A stretch of 54,445 nucleotides of DNA from Niveispirillum sp. (GTDB taxonomy: Bacteria; Pseudomonadota; Alphaproteobacteria; Azospirillales; Azospirillaceae). The notes beneath the pieces were generated by a model. It saw nothing but the letters and a program-made list of their open reading frames with translations. It did not search any database and was not told the origin of the DNA. This document shows positions 42,090 to 50,654 of the stretch, piece after piece. The position numbers and the translations under genes are program-made. The stretch spans positions 1 through 54,445 of the forward strand of contig NZ_JAGOGJ010000038.1 in assembly GCF_017996735.1 (NCBI RefSeq), given 5' to 3'. The stretch's first letter is position 1; each line of letters begins with the position of its first letter.

Positions 42090-42622
42090 GTTTGGGCGGC
42101 CCGGACCCGATAAAACACATGCCGACGCAGGGCGTGACCTTCAGCCAACCTTGGATGATCGAAATCCATCGCCGGTTCGTGGCGCATGCCGATCCGTTCC
42201 ATGACGGCGCGGGATGCACGGTTATGCGGCACCGTAAAGGCCACGATCTCATCCAGCCCCGCCGGGCCGAACCCATGGGCAAGGGCGGCCTTCGCCGCTT
42301 CCGTCGCGTAACCCTTCCCCTGGAAGGTGGGCGACAGACGCCAGCCGATCTCCACCGCCGGCAGGAACCCGGCATCGAAGGTTACGGGCATCAGGCCCGA
42401 CGCACCGATGAGAAGGCCCGAGACCTTTTCCACCAGGGCCCAGCAGCAATAGCCGTGTTCCGCCTGAAACCCTTGCTGTCGCTTGATGCTGGCCGCATTC
42501 ATCTCCCGCGTGAAGGGCCCGGCCAGCCATTGATAGACGGCGGGATCGTCATTGATGGCCGTCAGGGCGTCCAGGTCGCTGTCCAGCCAGGGACGCAGGA
42601 TCAGGCGGTCGGCTTCGATCAT
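42035..42622 (-). CDS. GNAT acetyltransferase, RimJ/RimL-like, with repeat-derived C terminus
   Basis: A 195-residue acetyltransferase. It has the RimJ/RimL-type start RLILRPWLDSDLDALTAIN, the strand VEIGWRLSPTFQGKGYATEAA with the acetyl-CoA loop QGKGYA, and VPHNRASRAVMERIGM near residue 145. This group acetylates N-terminal amino groups or small molecules. The last 18 or so residues (TVIPAEAGTQREARSAPI) are encoded by the REPIN-like element, so the native end was probably near FYRVRAAQ and the repeat supplied a new stop. The start ATG at 42622 shares one base with the stop of the NUDIX gene (TGATG), so the two are coupled. Confidence 0.82.
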   Translation of the reverse strand: MIEADRLILRPWLDSDLDALTAINDDPAVYQWLAGPFTREMNAASIKRQQGFQAEHGYCCWALVEKVSGLLIGASGLMPVTFDAGFLPAVEIGWRLSPTFQGKGYATEAAKAALAHGFGPAGLDEIVAFTVPHNRASRAVMERIGMRHEPAMDFDHPRLAEGHALRRHVFYRVRAAQTVIPAEAGTQREARSAPI

Positions 42623-43656
42623 CAATCCACCATCCGCACCTGCGGCAGCCCGATGCCCGCCGCCACCCGTTCGCGCAGCACGTCGCGGCGGAAGCGGTGC
42701 AGTTCGGCCGGGCGGCCGCCGGTATGGGATTCCTGTGATCCCGTGGCTTCCACAAGCCCGCCGGCCAGGACCAGGCGGCGGAAATTCTGCTTGTGCAGTT
42801 GCACGCCGGACAGCGCCTCCACCGTCCGCTGCAAGCGGAACAGCGTGAAAAGCTGCGGCAGCAGGTCGAAGACCAGGGGGCGGTATTTCAGCTTGCCTCT
42901 AAGCCGGCCCAGGGCCACGGCCAGGATGCGGCGGTTATCCTGGGCCATGGGCGTGCCCATCTGGGCCGCCAGATCGGGTTCGTTCAGATGGCCATTATCC
43001 AGGCTCAGGCCCAGGCGCTGGCGGATGGCGCGGTCGCGCAGCGCCTCTTCCACCAGACCGGCGCTGTAGAGCAACTCGTACCGCTCCAGCACACGTTCGG
43101 TGTCCCACAATTCTTCTTCCGCGAAGGTGGTGGAGACACGTTCGGCGCGTGCGGCGGCGATGGCGCTGTCGGGGGCGGCCGCGATCCAGCGCGACAGGGC
43201 CGGCATGATGGTGCGGGTCAGCAGGGCCGGGCGGCCATCGCGCCAGTCTTCCCAGGGGAAATAATCGTACCAGTCGTGCCATTCGGCCGCCCCGCTGCCC
43301 GATAGTGGCGCTTCGCGCACCAGCGCCATGTAACCGACGGTGACGACACGGGCCCCGCCCTCCAGCTCGCGCGGGTCGCGGTACTTGTCTCCGAATGTAT
43401 AAAGCTGTTCGACATAGCGCAGCGGCAGACCCGTCTGTTCTTCCACCCAGCGGCGCAAACCCTGTTCCAGGGTGCGGTCGCGGTCGGCCGTGAAGGGGCC
43501 GAAGGGCAGGGCATCCTGGCCCGCCGTCGCGTCGCGCTGTTCCGGCGTGGCCAGGTTGTGCGTCATGCGCCGCACCACCAGCACGCGCGGTACCTCGTCC
43601 GTCACGGCGACGATGACGGCGGTCAGACCCAGCACTGTCGAGTCGGGCACGGGCAC
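42622..43656 (-). CDS. NUDIX-domain regulator, NrtR-like
   Basis: A protein of about 344 residues with an N-terminal NUDIX fold and a C-terminal winged helix, as in NrtR regulators of NAD metabolism. N-terminal: LGLTAVIVAVTDEVPRVLVVRR, then a degenerate NUDIX box (LEQGLRRWVEEQTGLPLRYV; the REUxEE core is only partly kept), and QLYTFGDKYRDPRE...VVTVGYMALV, a hallmark of this group. C-terminal: LFTLFRLQRTVEALSG, LHKQNFRRLVLAGGLVEATG and GRPAELHRFRRDVLRER form the DNA-binding wing. The changed NUDIX box suggests ligand binding rather than hydrolysis. GTG 43656 has AGAGGAAG upstream; 43650 is also possible. It is divergent from the NAD-dependent glutamate dehydrogenase gene across 253 bases, so it may control that gene. 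Confidence 0.75.
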   Translation of the reverse strand: MPVPDSTVLGLTAVIVAVTDEVPRVLVVRRMTHNLATPEQRDATAGQDALPFGPFTADRDRTLEQGLRRWVEEQTGLPLRYVEQLYTFGDKYRDPRELEGGARVVTVGYMALVREAPLSGSGAAEWHDWYDYFPWEDWRDGRPALLTRTIMPALSRWIAAAPDSAIAAARAERVSTTFAEEELWDTERVLERYELLYSAGLVEEALRDRAIRQRLGLSLDNGHLNEPDLAAQMGTPMAQDNRRILAVALGRLRGKLKYRPLVFDLLPQLFTLFRLQRTVEALSGVQLHKQNFRRLVLAGGLVEATGSQESHTGGRPAELHRFRRDVLRERVAAGIGLPQVRMVD

Positions 43657-43909
43657 GGGGGGCTTGCTTCCTCTCTGTCGGGCGGTCGGGGACGGGCGGA
43701 TTCGAAAAGAAAGCCGTAGTCGCTTGTAAAGCAATGGAATGCCGTATGCCAGCCCGTCGGCGGCATAAGCGTTCCTGAACGCGCAACTGTCACCCGACCC
43801 TCTTTTGAACGCAGCATAAAAGGAGCAAGGTGTTGCCCGCAAACCGTGCCGGGGCAAATCCAGCCCTAAACCGCCCCGACAAGATGCGGTCCATTGCGGG
43901 AGATACACC

Positions 43910-46900
43910 ATGGCGTTCAAGCTCGAACAGCGTAAGTCCGAGCTGTTGGAACAGGTCGTTGCCAAGCTGCGCGGCCGCCTGTCCAAGGAAAAGGCCGGCC
44001 TGGCCGAAGCGTTTGTCCGGGCCTTCTATCGTAACGTGTCGCCGGACGACATGCTGCGGTCCACCGCGGACGAACTGTACGGCGCGGCAATCGCGATCCT
44101 GCAGTTCGGTGGCACGCGCCAGCGCGGCGAGGCCCTGGTCCGTGTGGTCAATCCGCGCGTCGACAGCGATGGCTGGCATGCCCATCACACGGTGGTGGAG
44201 ATCGTCAATGACGACATGCCCTTCCTGGTGGACAGCGTTTCCGCCGAACTGAACCGGCGCGGCCTGACGGTCCATCTGGTGGTCCATCCCGTGATCAAGG
44301 TCAGCCGCGATGAGGCTGGCCGGGTCACCGCCATCTGGCAGAATGGCGACGCGCCGGCCGATGCGACGCCCGAATCGGTGATGCATATCGAGGTCGACCA
44401 GATTTCCGGCGCCGATGAACTGGACGCCATGCGCGCCAGCATCGCTGCCGTCCTGGCCGATGTGCGGGCCGCCGTCAGCGATTTTCACGCCATGCGCGCC
44501 CGTCTGGCTGACACGATCGATGGCCGTTACGGCCCCGTGGCGGCGGATGAGCGGGAGGAGGGCCTGGCCTTCCTGCGCTGGATGGACGAGGACCATTTCA
44601 TCTTCTTAGGCGTCCGTGAATATCGCCTGGGCAAGGAGAAGGACGAGGAGACGCTGGACATCCAGACCGGCGCCGGCCTGGGCCTGCTGCGCAATGACGA
44701 GGTCAGCGTCTTTGACGGGTTGCGCTATTTCTCCACCCTGCCGCCGGAGGTGAAGGCGTTTGTCCGTCACCCCCGTTTCATGATGGTGACCAAGGCCAAC
44801 AAGGACAGCACCGTCCATCGCCGCGCGCCGCTGGATGCCGTCATGGTCAAGCTGTTCAATGACGCGGGGGAGGAGATTGGCGAGCGGTTGTTCGTCGGCC
44901 TGTTCACCAGCACCGCCTATAACCGCTCGGCCCGCGACATCCCGTTCCTGCGCCAGAAGGTGAACCGCGTCATCGCCCGGTCGGGCTTTGACGGGCGCGG
45001 CCATGATGGCAAGGCGCTGGTCCATATCCTGGAAACCTATCCGCGCGACGAACTGTTCCAGATCGGCGATGACGAACTCTACGACATCGCCACGGGCGTG
45101 CTGCATCTGCAGGAGCGTCAGCGTGTGGCCCTGTTCGTGCGCAAGGACCCGTTCGAACGGTTCGTGTCGGCCCTGATCCATGTGCCGCGCGACCGGTACG
45201 ATACCGATCTGCGCAAGCGCCTGCAGGCCTTGATCGAGAAGGCCTATGACGGCACCTCCTCCCAGGTGAATGTCTCCCTGTCGGAAAGCGTGCTGGCCCG
45301 TGTCCACCTGATCGTGCAGACCACGCCCGGCAAACTGCCGGATGTGGATGTGGGCGAACTGGAAAGCCAGTTGATCGAGGCCTCGCGCGGCTGGCGCGAC
45401 CGCTTCACCCAGGCGCTGGTCGAGGATCGGGGCGAGGCGGCGGGCCTGACGCTGGCGCGCAAATACAATGCCACCCTGCCGGCATCGTACCAGGAAGCCT
45501 ATACGCCGGATGAGGCGGTGGTCGATATCGCCCGGATCGAACAGATCATCGCCCATGGCGGTATCGCGCTGAACCTGCACCGTCCGGTGGAGGCGGACAG
45601 CCACCAGCTTTTCTTCAAGGTCTATCAGACCGGCGGGCCGGTGGAACTGTCCAAGGTGCTGCCCATGCTGGAGCATCTGGGCCTGCGCATCCTGGCCGAA
45701 GGCGGCCCGTTCGAGGTGGAATTCCCCGGCGATACGCCCAACATCTTCATGCAGGATTTCGACATGCGCACGGCCGATGGCCGGCCCGTCGAACTGGACC
45801 GGGTGAAGACGGCGTTCGAGGATACGTTCCAGCGCGTCTGGACCGGGGAGGCGCAGTCCGACGGGTTCAACCGTCTGGTCCTGCTGTCGGGCATGGATTG
45901 GCGCGAGGTCACCATCTTCCGCGCCTATGCCAAGTATCTGAAGCAGGCCCGGTTCGATTTCACCCAGGAATATATCGAGAATACCCTCTCGACCCATTCC
46001 AGGATCGCCCGCCTGCTGCTGGACCTGTTCCGGTTGAGCCATGATCCGGCGATCCTGGCAAAGCTGGGCCGGGATGAGGTGGACATGAAGCGCAAGGGTC
46101 TGATCCTGGAGATCGACCACGCGCTGGATGCCGTCACCAACCTGGATGAGGATCGCATTCTGCGCCGGATGCTGAACATCATCCGCGCGACCCTGCGCAC
46201 CAACTTCTTCCAGAAGGGGGCGGACGGGAAGCCGAAGAGCTATATCAGCTTCAAGCTGGACAGCGGCTCCATCGACGAGCTGCCCCTGCCGCGCCCGTGG
46301 CGGGAAATCTGGGTCTACAGCCCGCGGGTGGAGGCCATCCATCTGCGTGGTGGCAAGGTGGCGCGCGGCGGCATCCGCTGGTCCGACCGACGGGAAGATT
46401 TCCGCACCGAGATCCTGGGCCTGATCAAGGCGCAGATCGTCAAGAATGCGGTGATCGTGCCGGTGGGCAGCAAGGGCGGCTTCATCGTGAAGAACCCCGT
46501 GCCGGCCAGCGCCGGGCGCGAGGCCGTGATGGCCGAGGTCATCGAATGCTATAAAACGATGATGCGCGGCCTGCTGGACATCACCGACAACCTGAAAAAC
46601 GGTGTCGTGATCCCGCCGGCCGACGTGGTGCGTCTGGACAGCGATGATCCTTACCTGGTGGTGGCCGCCGACAAGGGCACGGCCACGTTCAGCGACATCG
46701 CCAATGGTGTGTCGCGTGACTATGGCTTCTGGCTGGACGATGCCTTTGCGTCGGGCGGGTCGGCCGGGTACGACCATAAGGGCATGGGCATTACCGCGCG
46801 CGGCGCGTGGGAGGCGGTGAAGCGCCATTTCCGCGAACTGGGCAAGGATATCCAGAACGAGGACTTTACCGTTGTCGGCGTCGGCGACATGTCGGGCGAC

Positions 46901-48751
46901 GTGTTCGGCAACGGCATGCTGCTGTCCAGGCATATCCGCCTGATCGCCGCCTTCGACCATCGCCATATCTTTGTCGATCCCAACCCGGATGCGGCCAGCA
47001 GTTGGGCGGAGCGTAAGCGCCTGTTCGACCTGCCGCGCTCCTCCTGGGCTGATTATGATACGGCCAAGCTGTCGCCCGGCGGGGCCATCTTCGACCGGGG
47101 TGCCAAGTCGGTGGCCCTGTCGCCGGAAATCCGTCAGGCCCTGGATATCCAGGCCGAACGGGTGACGCCGACCGAACTGATGCGCGCCGTGCTGCGGGCC
47201 AAGGTGGAACTGCTGTGGCTGGGCGGTATCGGCACCTATGTGAAGTCGACCGATGAGAGCAACGCCGATGCCGGCGACAAGGCCAATGACCCGATCCGCC
47301 TGAACGGCCGTGACCTGCGGGCCAAGGTGGTGGGCGAAGGCGCCAATCTGGGCTTCACCCAGCGCGGCCGGATCGAGGCGGCGCAGGCCGGCGTGTCGAT
47401 CAATACCGACGCCATCGACAATTCGGCCGGCGTGGACACGTCGGACCATGAGGTGAACATCAAGATCCTGCTGCGCGACGTCATGGATGGCGGCGGCATG
47501 ACGCGTGAACAGCGCGACGTGCTGCTGGCCCAGATGACGGACGAGGTGGCGGAACTGGTCCTGGCCGACAATTACAAGCAGACCCAGGCCCTGACCATCG
47601 CCCAGGCCATTTCGGTGGAAACGCTGGAGGATCAGGCCCGGTTCGCCCGCACCATGGAAAAGGCCGGCAAGCTGTCCCGCGCCATCGAGTTCCTGCCCGA
47701 TGACGAGGAGATCGCTGCCCGCGCCAATGCCAAGCGCGGCCTGACGCGGCCGGAAACGGCGGTACTGCTGGCCTATGCCAAGATCGACCTCTATGACCGG
47801 CTGCTGGCGTCCGACCTGCCGGAGGACAAGACGGTCGAACGCGATCTGATGCGCTACTTCCCCAAGGCGTTGCAGGAGAAATTCCCCGACGCCGTGGCAC
47901 GGCATCAGTTGCGGCGGGAGATCATCTGTACCGCCGTCACCAACGGCATGGTCAACCGCGTCGGCCCCACCTTCACCTGGGAAATGGTCGAACAGACGGG
48001 CCGCAGCGAGGGGGATGTCGCCCGCGCCTATCTGATCGTCCGCGATGCGTTCGGTCTGCGCCGGCTGTGGGACGCGGTGGAGGATCTCGACACCAGGGTG
48101 CCGGCCGGTGTGCAGACGGCCATGATGCTCTATACGGGCCGGCTGATGCGCCGGGCCGTACCCTGGGTCCTGTCCCATGGCGCCTATCCGCTGGATATCG
48201 CGGCGGAATGTGCCCGGCTGGGCCCCGTGGTCGATGCGCTGACCGGCCATCTGCCCGACGTGCTGTCCCCGGCTGCCTTGAAATGGCTGGCGGAGACGGC
48301 GGGCAACTGGTCCAAGGACGGGGTGCCGGGCGATCTGGCCCGCCGCGTGGCGGCGCTGCCGCTGCTGGCGGCCAGCACCGACATCGCCGAAATCGCGGTG
48401 GAGGCGGGGCGCGATCCGTCGGACGTGGCCAGCCTGTATTTCGACCTGGGCGACCGCCTGGGCCTGGAATATCTGCGGGCACGGACGGCGGAGGTGAAGG
48501 CCGACAATCACTGGCAGCGCCAGGCGGTGGCAGCCTCTCTGGACGATCTGTTCAACCTGCAGGCCCGCCTGACGGCCCGCGTGCTGGCCCAGACCCAGGG
48601 CGGCGACCCGTTCGATGCCTGGGCGGCGCCGCGTCAGGGCCCGCTGGAACGCATCAACAGCCTGCTGACCGAACTGCGCGGCGTGGCGGTGCTGGACATC
48701 GCCATGCTGGCGGTGGCGGGGCGGCAGTTGCGCGGTCTGCTGGCGGGGTAA
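43910..48751 (+). CDS. NAD-specific glutamate dehydrogenase, large (about 180 kDa) type
   Basis: A 1613-residue enzyme that deaminates glutamate to 2-oxoglutarate with NAD. It belongs to the large GDH type found in proteobacteria and actinobacteria. The N-terminal third (about 1-700) contains ACT-like and helical regulatory parts: DMPFLVDSVSAELNRRGL, FLRWMDEDHFIFLGVREYRL, VHILETYPRDELFQI. The catalytic core (about 720-1250) has RGGIRWSDRREDFRTEILGL, VPVGSKGGFIVKNP with the catalytic-type Lys, GVGDMSGDVFGNGMLLS (nucleotide binding), FVDPNPDAASSWAERKRLF and GEGANLGFTQRGRIE. The C-terminal third is helical, with GLTRPETAVLLAYAKIDLYD. Full length. ATG 43910 has GGGAG upstream. Divergent NrtR-like gene; convergent YbaN-like gene. 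Confidence 0.95.
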   Translation: MAFKLEQRKSELLEQVVAKLRGRLSKEKAGLAEAFVRAFYRNVSPDDMLRSTADELYGAAIAILQFGGTRQRGEALVRVVNPRVDSDGWHAHHTVVEIVNDDMPFLVDSVSAELNRRGLTVHLVVHPVIKVSRDEAGRVTAIWQNGDAPADATPESVMHIEVDQISGADELDAMRASIAAVLADVRAAVSDFHAMRARLADTIDGRYGPVAADEREEGLAFLRWMDEDHFIFLGVREYRLGKEKDEETLDIQTGAGLGLLRNDEVSVFDGLRYFSTLPPEVKAFVRHPRFMMVTKANKDSTVHRRAPLDAVMVKLFNDAGEEIGERLFVGLFTSTAYNRSARDIPFLRQKVNRVIARSGFDGRGHDGKALVHILETYPRDELFQIGDDELYDIATGVLHLQERQRVALFVRKDPFERFVSALIHVPRDRYDTDLRKRLQALIEKAYDGTSSQVNVSLSESVLARVHLIVQTTPGKLPDVDVGELESQLIEASRGWRDRFTQALVEDRGEAAGLTLARKYNATLPASYQEAYTPDEAVVDIARIEQIIAHGGIALNLHRPVEADSHQLFFKVYQTGGPVELSKVLPMLEHLGLRILAEGGPFEVEFPGDTPNIFMQDFDMRTADGRPVELDRVKTAFEDTFQRVWTGEAQSDGFNRLVLLSGMDWREVTIFRAYAKYLKQARFDFTQEYIENTLSTHSRIARLLLDLFRLSHDPAILAKLGRDEVDMKRKGLILEIDHALDAVTNLDEDRILRRMLNIIRATLRTNFFQKGADGKPKSYISFKLDSGSIDELPLPRPWREIWVYSPRVEAIHLRGGKVARGGIRWSDRREDFRTEILGLIKAQIVKNAVIVPVGSKGGFIVKNPVPASAGREAVMAEVIECYKTMMRGLLDITDNLKNGVVIPPADVVRLDSDDPYLVVAADKGTATFSDIANGVSRDYGFWLDDAFASGGSAGYDHKGMGITARGAWEAVKRHFRELGKDIQNEDFTVVGVGDMSGDVFGNGMLLSRHIRLIAAFDHRHIFVDPNPDAASSWAERKRLFDLPRSSWADYDTAKLSPGGAIFDRGAKSVALSPEIRQALDIQAERVTPTELMRAVLRAKVELLWLGGIGTYVKSTDESNADAGDKANDPIRLNGRDLRAKVVGEGANLGFTQRGRIEAAQAGVSINTDAIDNSAGVDTSDHEVNIKILLRDVMDGGGMTREQRDVLLAQMTDEVAELVLADNYKQTQALTIAQAISVETLEDQARFARTMEKAGKLSRAIEFLPDDEEIAARANAKRGLTRPETAVLLAYAKIDLYDRLLASDLPEDKTVERDLMRYFPKALQEKFPDAVARHQLRREIICTAVTNGMVNRVGPTFTWEMVEQTGRSEGDVARAYLIVRDAFGLRRLWDAVEDLDTRVPAGVQTAMMLYTGRLMRRAVPWVLSHGAYPLDIAAECARLGPVVDALTGHLPDVLSPAALKWLAETAGNWSKDGVPGDLARRVAALPLLAASTDIAEIAVEAGRDPSDVASLYFDLGDRLGLEYLRARTAEVKADNHWQRQAVAASLDDLFNLQARLTARVLAQTQGGDPFDAWAAPRQGPLERINSLLTELRGVAVLDIAMLAVAGRQLRGLLAG

Positions 48752-48760
48752 GGTACGGGG

Positions 48761-48778
48761 GGGCGGTTTCGGCCGCCC
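48761..48778. terminator. Short hairpin after the glutamate dehydrogenase gene
   Basis: GGGCGG (48761-48766), loop TTTCGG, CCGCCC (48773-48778), in the 30-base gap between convergent genes. Short stem and no T-run; weak evidence. Confidence 0.35.
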
Positions 48779-48781
48779 TCC

Positions 48782-49171
48782 TTAACCCCGTTTGGGCGCC
48801 GGCCGCGTGGCGACAAAGGTCGCGGTGCAGCACAGGATCACCCCCACGATCACGGGCACCCAGGTGCCCTGTGTGGTGAAGAACACGATCAGCCAGGACA
48901 GCGCCATCACCGACACGGCGGCGATCTTTGCCCGGGTCGGAATGGCGCCCTGTTCCCGCCAGTCGCGCAGCGGCGGCCCCCAGCGCGGATGGTCCAGCAG
49001 TTTCTGCGCCTTTTCCGGATGTGAGCGGAAATAGGCCCACAGCGCCACCAGCAGGAACGGCGTGGTCGGCAGCACGGGCAGCACGGCCCCCGCCATGGCC
49101 AGCCCCACGCAGACATAGCCCAGCGCGATATAGAAGGGCCGCCAGCGGCGGCTGCTTGTCGGCTCGGTCAT
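48782..49171 (-). CDS. YbaN family (DUF454) membrane protein
   Basis: A 129-residue inner-membrane protein of the DUF454/YbaN family with three to four hydrophobic segments. Signatures: YIALGYVCVGLAMAGAVLPVLPTTPF (in parts; the LPxLPTTPFLL motif is diagnostic), ALWAYFRSHPEKAQKLLDHPRWGPPLRDWREQGAI with the conserved basic-aromatic cytoplasmic loop, and the last helices with WLIVFF and VIVGVILCCTATFVATRP. Function unknown. ATG 49171 (MTEPTSSRRW) is preferred to an earlier ATG at 49234, which lies in the promoter region shared with the divergent DUF3088 gene. Confidence 0.88.
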   Translation of the reverse strand: MTEPTSSRRWRPFYIALGYVCVGLAMAGAVLPVLPTTPFLLVALWAYFRSHPEKAQKLLDHPRWGPPLRDWREQGAIPTRAKIAAVSVMALSWLIVFFTTQGTWVPVIVGVILCCTATFVATRPAPKRG

Positions 49172-49278
49172 CCCGCTTTCCGCTGCCAATCGCAAATCGT
49201 TCGCAACAATGGACCGGGGGCCAGTGGTTGGCAAGCACCCTGCCGTGGTAGAACGGGATGGTTTGACGGAGATCTCCC

Positions 49279-49626
49279 ATGGCCCGCGACATCCTCTACC
49301 TGCTGCCGCCTGATTTCCCGGACGAGAAATATCCAGGCCAACGCTTCTATTGCGCCGATTGCATGTTCATGGAGGGCATCCTGGCCCGCTTCCCGGTGAT
49401 TGCCCGGCGGGTGGAGGTGCGCCGCCATGATTTTCCCCGGCCACGGGCCGAACTCGTGGCGCTGGTGGGGGAAGCGAACCAGGGAATGCCGCTGCTGATC
49501 CTTGGCGATGATGCCGAGGACGGGCTGGAGACGGGGCGGCATGGCGGGGTTCGCTTTGCGGGAACGCGGGCGGCCATCATGAAGGCGCTGGCTGCGCGGC
49601 ACGGGATCCCATTGCCCCATCCGTGA
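49279..49626 (+). CDS. DUF3088 family protein
   Basis: A 115-residue protein of the DUF3088 family. It starts ARDILYLLPPDFPDEKYPGQ, followed by a thioredoxin-like CxxC: FYCADCMFMEGILARFP, then VEVRRHDFPRPRAELVALVG, EANQGMPLLILGDDAED and a C-terminal helix. The fold is expected to be thioredoxin/arsenate-reductase-like; no activity is known. ATG 49279 follows GGAGAT. It is monocistronic or leads into the amidase gene 80 bases later. Confidence 0.85.
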   Translation: MARDILYLLPPDFPDEKYPGQRFYCADCMFMEGILARFPVIARRVEVRRHDFPRPRAELVALVGEANQGMPLLILGDDAEDGLETGRHGGVRFAGTRAAIMKALAARHGIPLPHP

Positions 49627-49706
49627 TGGCGCCACCATAATTTCACTCCCCCGCTGTCCTGCCGCTTGGTTATGCTGTGGCCAGGACCTGAACCGGGGGT
49701 AAGCAG

Positions 49707-50585
49707 ATGCGCAAGGTGACCGTCGCTGCCACGCAGTTCGCGTGTAGCTGGGACCGTGAGGCCAATATTGCCAAGGCCGAGGAACTGATCCGTCAGGCCC
49801 ATGGCCAGGGCGCCCAGATCATCCTGATCCAGGAACTGTTCGAGGCCCCCTATTTCTGCCAGGACCAGAAGCCGGAATATTTCGAACTGGCGGCCCCGGT
49901 GGAGAATAACCGGCTGATCCAGCATTTCCAGGCCCTGGCCCGGGAATTGTCGGTCGTGCTGCCCCTGTCCTTTTTCGAAAAGGCCAATACGGCACATTAT
50001 AATTCCCTGGTCACCATCGATGCCGATGGATCGATCCTGGGCCTGTACCGGAAAAGTCATATTCCCGACGGGCCGGGTTATCAGGAGAAATTCTATTTCA
50101 GTCCGGGGGATACGGGCTTTCAGACCTATCAGACGCGCTATGCGCGGATCGGCACCGCCATCTGCTGGGACCAGTGGTTCCCGGAGGCGGCGCGCGTGAT
50201 GGCCTTGCAGGGGGCGGAACTGCTGTTCTATCCCACGGCCATCGGATCGGAACCACAGGATGCGACCCTGGACAGCCGCGACCATTGGCAACGCGTGATG
50301 CAGGGCCATTCAGGCGCCAACCTGATGCCCGTGATCGCCAGCAACCGCATCGGGACAGAAACGTTCGAGACGGGCAGCATCACCTTCTACGGGTCCAGCT
50401 TCATCACCGATCCCAAGGGCGCCAAGCTGGTGGAGGCGGACCGCGTGTCGGAAACGGTGCTGGTCCAGGAATTCGACCTGGATGCCATTGCCCGCATCCG
50501 CGCCGGCTGGGGTGTATTCCGCGACCGCCGGCCAGGCCTGTACGCCCCCATCCTGTCGCTGGATGGCACCCTGCGCCACGGCTGA
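49707..50585 (+). CDS. aguB: N-carbamoylputrescine amidase
   Basis: A 292-residue carbon-nitrogen hydrolase that converts N-carbamoylputrescine to putrescine, CO2 and ammonia in polyamine synthesis. The catalytic triad is visible: Glu43 (IQELFEAPYFCQ), Lys116 (YRKSHIPDGPGYQEKFYFSPGD in parts) and Cys153 (GTAICWDQWFPEAARVMAL). IPDGPGYQEKFYF and the ending HWQRVMQGHSGANLMPV with IGTE are typical for AguB rather than beta-ureidopropionase. Its usual partner, agmatine deiminase (aguA), is not in the window. ATG 49707 follows GGGGGTAAGC. A 14-bp inverted repeat lies 28 bases after its stop. Confidence 0.9.
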   Translation: MRKVTVAATQFACSWDREANIAKAEELIRQAHGQGAQIILIQELFEAPYFCQDQKPEYFELAAPVENNRLIQHFQALARELSVVLPLSFFEKANTAHYNSLVTIDADGSILGLYRKSHIPDGPGYQEKFYFSPGDTGFQTYQTRYARIGTAICWDQWFPEAARVMALQGAELLFYPTAIGSEPQDATLDSRDHWQRVMQGHSGANLMPVIASNRIGTETFETGSITFYGSSFITDPKGAKLVEADRVSETVLVQEFDLDAIARIRAGWGVFRDRRPGLYAPILSLDGTLRHG

Positions 50586-50612
50586 GGCTGTTCCCAAACG
50601 CCAAAGACAAGT

Positions 50613-50654
50613 GTAAACCATGAGTCTTACATCCTTTTAGGACTCATGGTTTAC
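50613..50654. promoter_or_regulatory. 14-bp perfect inverted repeat spanning the SLBB gene start codon
   Basis: GTAAACCATGAGTC (50613-50626), 14-base loop, GACTCATGGTTTAC (50641-50654). The right arm contains the ATG (50646-50648) and part of the ribosome site AGGA (50639-50642). In RNA, the stem would hide the start codon. The left arm holds ATG of a six-codon ORF MSLTSF that stops (TAG) at 50638-50640. It also includes TGTAA-N10-TTACA (50612-50631). It may be an RNA switch or a DNA operator. Confidence 0.65.

Noticed and set aside
41871..42113. 80-codon plus-strand frame through the terminator and REPIN
   Set aside because: Its second half is a translation of the repeat and it reads through a terminator; at most the first 30 codons could be real.
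44606..48511. 1301-codon minus-strand open frame inside the glutamate dehydrogenase gene
   Set aside because: Antisense to a conserved enzyme over its whole length, with no recognisable domain.
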